From: Clostridiales bacterium VE202-01
GTDB lineage: Bacteria > Bacillota_I > Bacilli_A > Erysipelotrichales > Coprobacillaceae
Assembly: GCA_000508865.1 (NCBI GenBank)
Contig: BAHP02000003.1
Coordinates: 1 to 32,848 of the forward strand
Reading direction: 5' to 3'
Length of the DNA: 32,848 nucleotides
Under the pieces are notes generated by a model, which ran no database searches, was not told where the DNA came from, and worked only from the letters and a program-made list of their open reading frames with translations. Shown here piece by piece: positions 1 to 8,692 of this stretch. Made by a program: the position numbers and the translations under genes. Numbering within the stretch: the stretch's first letter is position 1; each line of letters starts with the position of its first letter.

Positions 1-130
1 TAATGAAACAAAGCAAAACGATCAACCGCCTGCTGACTATATTATCCTGTTTATTTTTCTGTTCTCGTTCTTGTTCTAAGGCTCCATAAAAACGAACTTT
101 ATGAATTTTATTTTTAAAATTAAATGCCAT
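1..130 (-). CDS. N-terminus of a membrane-anchored protein, possibly a class B penicillin-binding protein (partial)
   Basis: Only the first 43 codons are present; the gene runs off the left edge. The ATG at 130 follows a strong TAAGGAGG ribosome site and a recognisable promoter. The visible peptide is a basic cytoplasmic tail (MAFNFKNKIHKVRF...) with a charged E/R/K/Q stretch, then the start of a hydrophobic segment (RRLIVLLCFI). A short charged tail followed by one membrane anchor is the layout of PBP2/FtsI-type transpeptidases, and that is my best guess, but no catalytic domain is in view. Any single-pass or polytopic membrane protein would fit. Confidence 0.5.
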   Translation of the reverse strand, partial: MAFNFKNKIHKVRFYGALEQEREQKNKQDNIVSRRLIVLLCFI

Positions 131-156
131 CTTATTGCCTCCTTATTATTTTAATT

Positions 157-185
157 ATTATAGACTAATTATTTGTTCAAGTAAA
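157..185 (-). promoter_or_regulatory. Promoter of the left-edge gene
   Basis: On the minus strand there is a perfect TATAAT -10 (157-162) and a TTTACT -35 (180-185) with a 17-bp spacer, 27 bases upstream of the start codon. The -35 matches four of six consensus positions. Confidence 0.55.
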
Positions 186-234
186 TCAAAACAGAAATTT
201 ACCACAAAATAAAGAAAGTACCCAAAATCACTTT

Positions 235-274
235 TTATAAAATAATAAAAATAAGTAGTACATGCATACTACTT
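235..274 (-). terminator. Intrinsic terminator of lepA
   Basis: Perfect 8-bp arms AAGTAGTA (253-260) and TACTACTT (267-274) enclose a 6-base loop, followed on the minus strand by ATTTTTATTATTTTA. The stem is GC-poor, so it may be weak. The lepA stop codon lies inside the stem. Confidence 0.6.
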
Positions 275-2080
275 ATCATCATCGACTGACAATATTGCCA
301 TGAAAGCTTCTTGCGGAATTTCTACATTTCCGACTGCTTTCATTCTCTTTTTACCCTCTTTTTGCTTTTCTAATAATTTCTTTTTACGGGTAATATCGCC
401 ACCATAACATTTAGCAAGAACGTTTTTACGCATTGCTTTGATCGTAGTTCTTGCAATGATCTTTCCTTGTAAAGCTGCCTGAATTGGTACTTCAAACATT
501 TGTTTAGGAATGATTTCTTTAAGTTTTTCACAAATAACTTTTCCTCGACTATAAGCAAAATCTTTATGAACGATCGTTGAAAGTGCATCGACAACTTCGC
601 CATTTAATAAAATATCCATTTTTTGCAGTTTACTACTACGATAGCCAATCAATTCATAATCCAATGAAGCATAACCTTTAGTACTAGATTTAAGTTTATC
701 AAAAAAATCATAAACTATTTCTGATAATGGTATTTCATAAATAATATTTCGACGCGTATCGTCAATATATTCAATATCAATATATTCACCACGTTTATTT
801 TGACAAAGTTCCATAATCACACCAACAAATTCACTTGGTGACATAATCGAAGCTTTTACATACGGTTCCTCAATATGATCAATAACTTGTGGACTAGGCA
901 TCATCGCAGGATTATCAACTACTACTTTACTGCGATCAGTTAAATAACAATGATAAATAACTGATGGTGCTGTAGCTATTAAATCAAGATCAAACTCTCT
1001 TTCTAATCTTTCTTGAATTACATCCATATGTAACAATCCCAAAAATCCACATCTAAAACCAAAGCCAAGTGCTTGTGAAGTTTCAGGTTCAAACATTAAC
1101 GAAGAATCACTTAATCGCATTTTTTCTAAAGCTTCTCGCAAATCTTTATAACGAGCATTATCAATTGGATAAAGACCACAATAAACCATTGGATTTAATT
1201 GTCGGTAACCTGGTAGCTGCTGATTCGATTCATTTTCTAATGTAGTAACAGTATCTCCAACATGGATATCCTGAATAGATTTAATTGACGCACAAAACCA
1301 GCCAACCTCTCCAACAACTAGCTCTTCTTTTTTTATTTCTCTTGGGGTTCTAACCCCTAATTCTGTAACTTCATAGGTAGCGTTAGTTGCTAAAAACTTA
1401 ACTGTGTCACCTAATTTGATTTTTCCCTCTTTGATTCTAACAAAAACAATTACTCCACGATAACTATCATAATAAGAATCAAAAATTAATGCCTGGGTTG
1501 GATTATTGATACTCCCTGATGGAGCTGGAAATTCTTGAACAACCTTTTCAAGAACTTCATCAATATTTAATCCTGTTTTTGCAGAAATTAATGGCGCATG
1601 ATCAGCTGGTAAACCGATTACGTCCTCAACTTCCCTAATTACTCTTTGAGGATCAGCACTAGGCAAATCAATTTTGTTTATAACTGGAAGTATCTCTAGA
1701 TTATTATCTAAAGCAAGATATACATTAGCTAAAGTTTGAGCTTCAACACCTTGTACTGCATCAATAACTAATATAGCACCTTCGCATGCTGCTAATGATC
1801 GTGACACTTCATATGTAAAATCCACATGACCTGGAGTATCTATCAAGTGTAATAAATATGTTTCACCATTTTTTGCAGTATAATTTAATTGGACTGCATT
1901 TAACTTTATTGTTATTCCTCTTTCACGTTCAAGATCCATACTATCAAGCAGCTGGGCTTTCATTTCTCTATCAGCAACAGCGCCAGTTATTTGAAGAATA
2001 CGATCTGCCAGGGTGCTTTTACCATGATCGATATGCGCGATAATTGAAAAATTTCTTATTTTACTTTGATCAATAGTCAT
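269..2080 (-). CDS. lepA: Elongation factor 4 (LepA), ribosomal GTPase
   Basis: LepA is a GTPase that binds the ribosome and can back-translocate or remodel stalled elongation complexes. The protein is near 603 residues, the usual length. The GTPase motifs are clear: AHIDHGKS (P-loop), DTPGHVDF (G3) and [10 protein letters not shown] (G4), followed by EF-G-like domains and the LepA C-terminal domain ending [19 protein letters not shown]. In-frame starts exist at 2089 (GTG), 2086 (ATG) and 2080 (ATG). I choose 2080 because GGGTGAT sits 4 bases upstream of it, the right register for a ribosome site. It has its own promoter just downstream of the ssb stop and a terminator overlapping its stop. 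Confidence 0.97.
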   Translation of the reverse strand: MTIDQSKIRNFSIIAHIDHGKSTLADRILQITGAVADREMKAQLLDSMDLERERGITIKLNAVQLNYTAKNGETYLLHLIDTPGHVDFTYEVSRSLAACEGAILVIDAVQGVEAQTLANVYLALDNNLEILPVINKIDLPSADPQRVIREVEDVIGLPADHAPLISAKTGLNIDEVLEKVVQEFPAPSGSINNPTQALIFDSYYDSYRGVIVFVRIKEGKIKLGDTVKFLATNATYEVTELGVRTPREIKKEELVVGEVGWFCASIKSIQDIHVGDTVTTLENESNQQLPGYRQLNPMVYCGLYPIDNARYKDLREALEKMRLSDSSLMFEPETSQALGFGFRCGFLGLLHMDVIQERLEREFDLDLIATAPSVIYHCYLTDRSKVVVDNPAMMPSPQVIDHIEEPYVKASIMSPSEFVGVIMELCQNKRGEYIDIEYIDDTRRNIIYEIPLSEIVYDFFDKLKSSTKGYASLDYELIGYRSSKLQKMDILLNGEVVDALSTIVHKDFAYSRGKVICEKLKEIIPKQMFEVPIQAALQGKIIARTTIKAMRKNVLAKCYGGDITRKKKLLEKQKEGKKRMKAVGNVEIPQEAFMAILSVDDDK

Positions 2081-2105
2081 TTTCATCACCCACTTTCGTT
2101 ATGAT

Positions 2106-2134
2106 ATTATAACAAATAAGTCTCTTAAACTCAA
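2106..2134 (-). promoter_or_regulatory. Promoter of lepA
   Basis: TTGAGT -35 (2129-2134), 17-bp spacer and TATAAT -10 (2106-2111), with a TG one base upstream of the -10 (extended -10). The -35 touches the last codons of ssb. Confidence 0.65.
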
Positions 2135-2137
2135 ATA

Positions 2138-2473
2138 CTATTTATTTTCACGAAAATATTTGTCAAGTAAAGAAACATGCTCGGCAATAACTTCAATTGA
2201 TGTAATAATTTTAGAATCACTGCACTCAAACGTTCGCGAATGTAATCTTCCTTTTACAGCTACTAGGCTGCCTGGCATTGCAGTTTCTATTATCATTTCA
2301 GCAATACCGCGCCACAGTGATACAGTAACATAATCACTTTCATAAGCACCTAAGCCATTTTTAAATCCTTGTTCAATTTGAAGAGTTGCATTTGCGACTT
2401 TTACACCTCCTTTAGTTGTTTTCATAACCGGTATATCTACAAGACGACCTACCAACATTACTTGATTTAACAT
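2138..2473 (-). CDS. Short single-stranded DNA-binding protein (SsbB-like)
   Basis: The protein is 111 residues and is essentially one OB fold. It starts MLNQVMLVGRLVDIPVMK, the typical first strand of bacterial SSB, and has the ...YVTVSLWRGIAE... core and SLVAVKGRL strand. It lacks the glycine/proline linker and acidic DDDIPF-type tail of the main replicative SSB. The length matches the B. subtilis SsbB class linked to competence, although a divergent PriB- or phage-type SSB is also possible. The start at 2473 follows AAGGAGGGG. It is transcribed from its own promoter, and lepA has a separate one downstream. Confidence 0.85.
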   Translation of the reverse strand: MLNQVMLVGRLVDIPVMKTTKGGVKVANATLQIEQGFKNGLGAYESDYVTVSLWRGIAEMIIETAMPGSLVAVKGRLHSRTFECSDSKIITSIEVIAEHVSLLDKYFRENK

Positions 2474-2496
2474 CTATTCCCCTCCTTTGCATAGCA

Positions 2497-2525
2497 ATTA
2501 TAGGCGGAAAGAACATGTTTTGCAA
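2497..2525 (-). promoter_or_regulatory. Promoter of the short ssb gene
   Basis: TTGCAA -35 (2520-2525), 17-bp spacer, TATAAT -10 (2497-2502), 24 bases before the ATG. It is one of the best sigma-A-type promoters in the window. Confidence 0.75.
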
Positions 2526-2684
2526 GTTGATGATTTTTAACCTAATTTAGTAAATTCCTAAAATCGGTCTGTGATGACTATTTTTTTTTAAAATTTATCT
2601 AAATCCTTACTTAATATCCCAAAATAGTCCAAAGATGTCTACAAAAAAAAGTTGAAAATATTATGATTTTAAGACTTTAGTTAT

Positions 2685-2743
2685 CCTAAAAACAAAAACA
2701 AAAGAACATAAATCATTGAAAATCTCTCTTCATATTTATGTTC
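2685..2743 (-). terminator. Terminator of the surface phosphoesterase gene
   Basis: Arms GAACATAAAT (2704-2713) and ATTTATGTTC (2734-2743), with a further short TGAA/TTCA pairing inside, are followed on the minus strand by TTTTGTTTTTGTTTTTAG. The rest of the 2526-2684 gap shows only AT-rich sequence. Confidence 0.75.
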
Positions 2744-2777
2744 CTTTTATTTTTATCTTTTCATTAAAAACTTTTTC

Positions 2778-5700
2778 CTAGTTCTCTTTTCTTTTACGAT
2801 TTGTTAAAACTGTAGCCATGCTTAACAATCCTACTCCCGCAAATAAACCAATTAAACTATCATCACCAGTAGCTACACTTGCTGTTGTATCACCGGCTTT
2901 TACTGGATTACTTGCTTCATTTACTTCTAATCCAGCCATCGCTTTTGTTAAAACATCTTTAGCATTATCTACCTGTTCCTGTGTTGCTTCTGGATCGTTT
3001 AATACTGCTTTGGCTTCATCTAATGCTTCCACCATCACTGACCATGTCTTAGCACTGTAATTTGTAACATTTAATGTTTCAGCTTTATTGATCAATTCTT
3101 GTAATAGATCCTTATTTGGAATCAATCTTAAGTCTAAGTATGCTCTGATCAATGCTTCATATACTGCATCTACTGCTTCTTGTGTTGCATCTGCATCATC
3201 TAATACCGCTTTAGCATTTGCCATCGGCTCTGCTAAGTTGGCAACACTTCCTTCTGTATATAGACTCTTATCTAAGCCATTTACCATGTCATATGCTTCT
3301 TGTAATCTTGTTTTATCAACTCTGATTACTAAGTTCGTCATAGCATCTTTTAAGTTATTTAAGGCTTCTACTACTTCATATTCTAATGCATTTTCATCAT
3401 TCATGACAACACTAGCAGCATCTAAGGCTTCTTTGAATACTGTCCATGAAGCTGGTGTGTAGTCTTCTTCTGCATAACTATTTGCTTCATTGATCAAGGC
3501 TTCTAAAGCACTCTTATCACCTTTTACAAATTCTAACATATGCATAGCAACTGATAAACGAGCAAATGAAGCATCTACTACTTCCTGACTAGCACTATCA
3601 TCAGCTAAAATTACTGTTGCCTCTTGTAGGGCGGCTTTAAATTCATTAACGACAGCTGGGACAACATTAGCTAACTGTTCATCAGTTACATTATTTGCCA
3701 TTTCAACAGCTATTGATAAAGCTAATTTGTTTACTATTTCTCCAGGTTCAGGATCTTTAGCAACAGGTGTTCCTATAATATTAGCCGTAATACCAGCACC
3801 TTTACTATTAACTGCCCGGACATAGAAAGTATATGCTGTATTATTAGTTAAATTTGTAAAAGTATAACTGTTATCAACTGTATCTACCCAAGTTAAACCA
3901 TCACATGATACTTGGTAACCTGTAATAGCATTACCTCCATTAGTTTTAGGCACATCCCATGATAAAGTCACAGTTTGATTACCAGAAACGACAGAAAGAT
4001 TTTGTGGTTCCCCAGGTGCTTCGACGATATCAATATTTCTGTAAAGAGAGAATTGTTTACCTTCACCATTTGAATATCCACTAAACATCCCTTTACTAGA
4101 ATCGCTTAACTGATAATTAGTAGTACTGTCTGTAAAATATAATCCTGTTAAACCATCTGTAATTTTAATTATATGATCAGCAGAACCATTTAAATTAACA
4201 TTACTATTGCCAATACTTAAAACACCACTATCACAACTTATAACATAGCTGCCATTTGATCCTGTAAATGTCCATTCATAGCTACTATAATCACCAGTTA
4301 AATGTGCAACATCACTAGTTAATCCAATATCTTTTGGAACAAGCCCAGTTCTTCCCCCATTTGTCATTACTTCATGAGTTACAGCACTGTATTTAGGTAA
4401 TGTATCTCTACTATCTGTAAAGATCATAAAATATTTATTACCACTTTCAATTTGATCAACTTTATTTACCAATTCATAAACATTGCTATTAGCTGTATCA
4501 ATAGCAGTTGCACTATACGACGTTGATGTAGTAGTAGAATCATTTCCATCTGTTACAGTTAAATTAATTGTTGCACTTCCTTCTCCAACAGCATAAACTA
4601 CTGCATTATCACCATTGCCTTCAACTGATAAAATATCAGAATTACTGCTTGACCAATCAAATATTGGATCAGTTATATTAGAAATTTCTGCTGTTAATGC
4701 AGCTGCTCCGCCAACTGGGATAATATTTTTCCCCTCATTTACAATCTTAACAGCTGACATGGCTTTAACTGTATTAAGTTCAAGATTTCCAGGACCGGTA
4801 ACAACTCGGGTATCTACATCATAACCACTTTCATTCTTATAAGCGTTTCGTACTCCTTCGCTTTTAAGATTATATGTACCATTTGCACTATAACGATTTA
4901 TCTCTACACGATTTTCATAAATTGTAAATACTGTAGAAGTAAGTGTAGCTTCAACCCCACTATTAACTTGATTATAATAACCTGTGTATCCAGGATTCAT
5001 ATAAGTAAAGTTTAAAGTTTCTGCTTTGAATTCTGTACGACTTGATTGAGCAATATTAATACTATCACCTTTAGCAAGATATATACAAGAACCACCAAGA
5101 TAATCATCCCAACCATTTGAATGATCATGACCAAACAAGAAAATAATATTTAAACCATTAGCACCTGCTTCGTTAAGTACATCAAACAATAAATTGGCAT
5201 ATTGAGTATCACCGTCATTACGAGTACGCATACTATAATGCAATGGCAAATGTGATACTACAAAGATTGGCTTACTATAACCTTCTATAAGCTTATCACC
5301 AAGATAATTTTCTAGATTATTAGCAGTTTTTTCAATCGTTCCACGATCACTATTATACCACATATAATCACCTTCGTTGATAACAAACACCCCATAATCC
5401 TCAGTATCGTTAGCACCACTTGGAGTAATTCCTGGAGTGCTGGCAGGATCATGATTTCCCTGAACAAATACCATATTATCCTCACTGAGTGATGGCCATT
5501 TTGAATTAAATACATTCTTGATAGAAATTATACCATGTGATGTATCACTAGGCATATTGTAGTCATAATCTCCGGCATATAAAGCCCCATCTACGCTTGT
5601 ATGACCATCATTTATCATAGCATCGATGATAGCGCCAAGTATTTCTTCACCTTCAGCATCACCGGTTTTTGCCTGATAATCTGAAGCTGCAAAGACTTTT

Positions 5701-5798
5701 GTTATTGGTGTATCAGCAAATACCGGCATAACAGTACTTACGCAAAGCATGAAGACTAGAGCAATAGATGTAAGAAATCTAAACCTATTATGTTTCAT
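2778..5798 (-). CDS. Large secreted, wall-anchored calcineurin-like phosphoesterase with BIG2, FN3 and FIVAR-type repeats
   Basis: The 1006-residue protein opens with a signal peptide (cleavage likely after VFA, residue 28). A metallophosphoesterase domain follows to about 330: SDYQ (D40, Q42), AGD (76-77), QGNHD (114-117), SHLPLHY and FGHDHSNG. The first motif is D-x-Q where D-x-H is usual. Next come a bacterial Ig-like segment (about 345-435), an uncharacterised beta-rich stretch, an FN3 domain (about 595-685) and roughly four alpha-helical FIVAR-like repeats (about 690-965; recurrent ALxxA and D-A-T-Q-E/V-V-D motifs). The C-terminus has VATGDD, a hydrophobic helix and NRKRKEN, an LPXTG-like sorting signal without a canonical LPXTG. 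The substrate is unknown: extracellular nucleotides or polysaccharide-linked phosphate would fit. It is a single-gene unit. The start codon lacks a nearby ribosome site. Confidence 0.85.
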   Translation of the reverse strand: MKHNRFRFLTSIALVFMLCVSTVMPVFADTPITKVFAASDYQAKTGDAEGEEILGAIIDAMINDGHTSVDGALYAGDYDYNMPSDTSHGIISIKNVFNSKWPSLSEDNMVFVQGNHDPASTPGITPSGANDTEDYGVFVINEGDYMWYNSDRGTIEKTANNLENYLGDKLIEGYSKPIFVVSHLPLHYSMRTRNDGDTQYANLLFDVLNEAGANGLNIIFLFGHDHSNGWDDYLGGSCIYLAKGDSINIAQSSRTEFKAETLNFTYMNPGYTGYYNQVNSGVEATLTSTVFTIYENRVEINRYSANGTYNLKSEGVRNAYKNESGYDVDTRVVTGPGNLELNTVKAMSAVKIVNEGKNIIPVGGAAALTAEISNITDPIFDWSSSNSDILSVEGNGDNAVVYAVGEGSATINLTVTDGNDSTTTSTSYSATAIDTANSNVYELVNKVDQIESGNKYFMIFTDSRDTLPKYSAVTHEVMTNGGRTGLVPKDIGLTSDVAHLTGDYSSYEWTFTGSNGSYVISCDSGVLSIGNSNVNLNGSADHIIKITDGLTGLYFTDSTTNYQLSDSSKGMFSGYSNGEGKQFSLYRNIDIVEAPGEPQNLSVVSGNQTVTLSWDVPKTNGGNAITGYQVSCDGLTWVDTVDNSYTFTNLTNNTAYTFYVRAVNSKGAGITANIIGTPVAKDPEPGEIVNKLALSIAVEMANNVTDEQLANVVPAVVNEFKAALQEATVILADDSASQEVVDASFARLSVAMHMLEFVKGDKSALEALINEANSYAEEDYTPASWTVFKEALDAASVVMNDENALEYEVVEALNNLKDAMTNLVIRVDKTRLQEAYDMVNGLDKSLYTEGSVANLAEPMANAKAVLDDADATQEAVDAVYEALIRAYLDLRLIPNKDLLQELINKAETLNVTNYSAKTWSVMVEALDEAKAVLNDPEATQEQVDNAKDVLTKAMAGLEVNEASNPVKAGDTTASVATGDDSLIGLFAGVGLLSMATVLTNRKRKEN

Positions 5799-5811
5799 AA
5801 ATTATACTTTT

Positions 5812-5828
5812 GGTATATTTTGTATACC
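5812..5828. promoter_or_regulatory. Inverted repeat in the leader of the surface phosphoesterase
   Basis: GGTATA and TATACC flank a 5-base centre, a perfect 6+6 dyad 14 bases upstream of the ATG. Two TATAAT sequences flank it on the minus strand: one about 45 bases further upstream, one immediately before the ATG. The only purine-rich ribosome-like stretch (AGAAAGGGAAAGG) lies on the far side of the dyad. It could be an operator or an RNA hairpin; the sequence does not decide. Confidence 0.35.
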
Positions 5829-7012
5829 TTTCCCTTTCTCTAAATTTTAATTACATTATAAAAGTGATGTATATGATTTGTTTCTATTGTTCGTTTTAAT
5901 AGCAATAAAAAAATCAATAATTCAAATTTTCATCAATTCTTGATATCTTGCTGGTTATTGCCTCTTAATAAAAATATACATTTTTCCTCTTTTACCCAAA
6001 ATAAAAAACAACTAATCTTTTAGCAATATTCTATAAATAAAAATATATTAGTATTCTATTAACAGAAATAAAAGAAAACAGTTAATTAATAATTAAAACT
6101 TAATCAATAGTGTGGATAACAAAAAGAGTCACCTCCTAAAACTAGCTCTCTTATTTTAATATATTTTTTATGCATAATAACTTAAATATGGCACTCTAAA
6201 AATTCTATCAAAAATAAAAACTACATTATCTTACTTTCAATAAATATTCTATCTAATACTTGTATAAGAGAGTTACTTGAGTAACTTTTAACCGAAAACA
6301 TTTTTATTTAGTACAATAGTGATTTTATTAAATAAAAACTACTAAACTTGTTTTCAGTATACATTTTCATTCACTTTTCAAAGAACTATAATACCTGTCA
6401 ATTATTCTTCAATATAATTAGACCTTTACAAAGAATCAGTGTCAAAAAGTTAATTTATTATAATTTCTATATTTTATATAATTATTATCCCATTTACATT
6501 TTCCTGCTATTTTGATTGATTCACTAAAAATCTTTTTCATACAAAAAAAGTAACAGTTCCACTAATTGAGGTTGCAAAACAACAAGGATCTATTACTATC
6601 ATTAAGTTTAATCATTATTTATCAATTTTAAATTAATCTCATAAATAATTACACTATTAAAAATCATCTTTCATTTAAAATTAAAAATTTGCTTTTTAAA
6701 TCTAAACTTTTAGAATATGCACTTTTTTGACAGAAATACTAATAATTAAAATGAAGAACCAGCATCTTCATTTATTCCATTGTAGTATTATTTTCAAAAA
6801 AATACACATCTTCATACATAAGCTCCCCGTATAGAATTAAATTTTTTAAACCATCAACACTATTTATATATTAACTATATACCCCAAAACAAAATCCACA
6901 CATTTGTAAGCGGTACCATAATATATACTAATATTATAGCATTCAAACTTTTTTTAGCAACAAAAAAAGTATAGTTCCTAAAAATAACATAAAAAATTTG
7001 GTATATAAATAA
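5829..7012. other. 1.2-kb gene-poor AT-rich stretch
   Basis: I see no convincing gene. Visible items are: a perfect dyad AGTTACT-TG-AGTAACT near 6269-6284; a strong minus-strand AGGAGGTGA (6130-6138) followed only by a 9-codon TTG ORF; a minus-strand open stretch near 6775-6880 reading ...LYGELMYEDVYFF...; a plus-strand open stretch near 6541-6635 reading ...KKVTVPLIEVAKQQGSI...; and two related sequences, CAAAAAAAGTAACAGTTCC near 6542 and CAAAAAAAGTATAGTTCC near 6961. These look like remnants of lost genes rather than working units. Confidence 0.5.
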
Positions 7013-7036
7013 AAATAACCTGTATTCAGGTTATTT
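7001..7036 (-). terminator. Terminator of the acpS operon
   Basis: A perfect 10-bp stem AAATAACCTG / CAGGTTATTT (7013-7022, 7027-7036) with a 4-base loop, followed on the minus strand by TTTATTTATAT. Confidence 0.85.
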
Positions 7037-7059
7037 ACATAAGTATATATCAATAATAA

Positions 7060-7383
7060 TCAAGCTTCTACAACTACATAAGCGATGGCATAATCATTTT
7101 CATGAGCAATCGAAATAAAAGAATTGGGATAATTAAGATATGGCTTCCCTTTAGCATCATTTAATATCTCAATGTCACAAAAAGTATCCAAACCCTGATC
7201 AATTCCTACAGCTTTAAAAAATGCTTCTTTTCCAGCAAAACGTCCTCCTAAAAACTCACGCTTTTGCTTAGATGTTTTTTTATTTTCATATATTTTTAGT
7301 TCTTTTGCAGTTAAAATCTTATTAGCCAATTTATCATTTATCCGATTTAAATCAACAATATCGCAACCAATACCCTTAATCAT
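7060..7383 (-). CDS. acpS: Holo-[acyl-carrier-protein] synthase (AcpS)
   Basis: AcpS transfers 4'-phosphopantetheine from CoA to the acyl carrier protein of fatty acid synthesis in the cytoplasm. The protein has 107 residues, slightly short for the family. It contains the N-terminal GIGCDIVDLNRI motif (Mg-binding Asp), LGGRFAGKEAFFKA (the signature, with the catalytic Glu region) and ISIAHENDYAIAYVVVE at the end. The start follows AAGGATTAAAA, which spans the stop codon of the upstream gene, two bases away. It is the last gene of the operon and is followed by a strong terminator. Confidence 0.95.
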   Translation of the reverse strand: MIKGIGCDIVDLNRINDKLANKILTAKELKIYENKKTSKQKREFLGGRFAGKEAFFKAVGIDQGLDTFCDIEILNDAKGKPYLNYPNSFISIAHENDYAIAYVVVEA

Positions 7384-7385
7384 TT

Positions 7386-8066
7386 TTAATCCTTAAATTT
7401 TTTTTCATACAAACTCATCAATTCATCTAAAGACATATCATCATCAATTTCATCAATTAAAGAATTTTGTTTTTCAAGTTCATTAGTACTAAAATCAAGT
7501 TTAAACTCCCCAGTTCTTTCTTCGATAATTTTTAACTGATCTTTTTCCTCTTCAACTATTTTAGCTATATTTCGTAAGTTTTCCTCCACTGTTGGTAACT
7601 TTTCAATTTCTTTAGATTTCTTTTTTTTCGCTTTTTCTTCATTGATTGAAGTTAATTTTGCTTCTGATTCAACAACTGGTTTTTCTTCATAATTACCAAA
7701 ATATGGACTTAAAACAGGCACTAACTGGTCGTTATTCTTTTTCTTCTTTGGTTTAACAGTTTTTTTCGTTTTAACAGTTTTTTCTTCTTCTTTTCTTTTT
7801 GTAATACCATTCATTGGTGAAATGACTTCGCTCATTTGATAAACAGGTTTAGGCTTTTCTTCAACTACCGGTTTTGTTTCAACAGTTTTTGATTTTGCTT
7901 TAGGTTTAGCTACAGGTTTTTCTTCAGCTTCGCTAACTTCTTCTTTAAACTCTTCATCATAAATCAATGGCGTACTAAACTTTTCTTTTCGACGCTGTTC
8001 AACAACTGGATCGACTTCAAAAATATCATCATCCTGCTCATGTTTTTTAAATAAACCTCTAAACAT
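7386..8066 (-). CDS. Charged, low-complexity protein of unknown function
   Basis: I do not recognise this 226-residue protein. It begins MFRGLFKKHEQDDDIFEVDP and has an acidic/basic middle rich in K, E, P and V (runs such as KPKAKSKTVETKP and KPKKKKNND). It ends with a more regular helix-forming region (EEKDQLKIIEERTGEFKLDF... and DDMSLDELMSLYEKKFKD). No signal peptide or membrane helix is visible, and it is probably largely disordered. The ribosome site AAGGAGGG is strong. It lies between ytpR and acpS, 15 and 2 bases from its neighbours, so it is co-expressed with them. A short conserved head and tail joined by a variable linker suggests an adaptor or scaffold, but that is inference. Confidence 0.8.
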   Translation of the reverse strand: MFRGLFKKHEQDDDIFEVDPVVEQRRKEKFSTPLIYDEEFKEEVSEAEEKPVAKPKAKSKTVETKPVVEEKPKPVYQMSEVISPMNGITKRKEEEKTVKTKKTVKPKKKKNNDQLVPVLSPYFGNYEEKPVVESEAKLTSINEEKAKKKKSKEIEKLPTVEENLRNIAKIVEEEKDQLKIIEERTGEFKLDFSTNELEKQNSLIDEIDDDMSLDELMSLYEKKFKD

Positions 8067-8081
8067 ACTTACCCTCCTTTT

Positions 8082-8681
8082 CTAGAAAAAAGAATCTCCG
8101 ATATCATACTTATCTTTGTCTAATACAAGAATACCACGAACTTGAGGAGCATTTGGTAAACCTAACTCACGTGCAGAACAAATCATTCCATTTGAATCTA
8201 CTTTGCGCAATTTTGATGGTTTGATTATTAAACCGCTGGGCATGACTGCACCCACTGTCGCAACAACAACTCTTTGTCCTGCTTCAACATTTGGAGCCCC
8301 ACAAACGATCTGTGTCTTTGTATCCTTTAAATCCACCTGACAAATATGCAAATGATCTGAATCAGGGTGATCGCACATTGAAATGATTTCTCCAACGATA
8401 AAACGTGGAGTTTTATCTAAGACTACTGGTTCTAATTCATATTTATTTAAAAGTTGATTAAAAGCCTCTATCTGTGCATCATTAAATTTGATCAATCCAT
8501 CATTAATTTCTCCTAAATATTTACTGGCATTTAATAAATTATAACCAATAACTTTATCCTTTTTATCTTTCAAAACAACTAGGTCATCATATTTATCATA
8601 ACTGAATGTCTTGCCTTCATTACATCTAGCTAACATTATATCACCGATATGACCATGATTATAAAATCCATGAAATAACAT
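8082..8681 (-). CDS. ytpR: YtpR-like protein with a tRNA-binding (EMAP II/OB-fold) domain
   Basis: The 199-residue protein has an N-terminal domain of about 90 residues (MLFHGFYNHGHIGDIMLA...) and a C-terminal tRNA-binding OB domain. That domain shows VGEIISMCDHPDSDHLHICQVDL, QIVCGAPNV, GAVMPSGLIIKPSKLR and GMICSARELG, the same signature as the PheT N-terminus and EMAP II. The role of free-standing YtpR proteins is not well defined; tRNA binding is inferred from the fold. The order thioredoxin-like then ytpR matches the ytpP-ytpQ-ytpR neighbourhood of Bacillus, without ytpQ. The start follows GAGGTG at 5 bases. Confidence 0.9.
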   Translation of the reverse strand: MLFHGFYNHGHIGDIMLARCNEGKTFSYDKYDDLVVLKDKKDKVIGYNLLNASKYLGEINDGLIKFNDAQIEAFNQLLNKYELEPVVLDKTPRFIVGEIISMCDHPDSDHLHICQVDLKDTKTQIVCGAPNVEAGQRVVVATVGAVMPSGLIIKPSKLRKVDSNGMICSARELGLPNAPQVRGILVLDKDKYDIGDSFF

Positions 8682-8692
8682 CTCTACACCTC

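Noticed and set aside
2511-2520. GAACATGTTT near the ssb promoter as a LexA/DinR box
   Set aside because: The half-sites are spaced by two bases instead of the four of the Gram-positive CGAAC-N4-GTTCG box.
2818-3462. Two plus-strand open frames opposite the surface phosphoesterase
   Set aside because: They are antisense shadows of the repeat-rich alanine-containing helices, with no ribosome site and no recognisable protein.
6547-6978. Two related CAAAAAAAGT...AGTTCC sequences as ends of an insertion element
   Set aside because: They are in the same orientation, imperfect, only about 18 bases long and AT-rich; no transposase or target duplication is visible.
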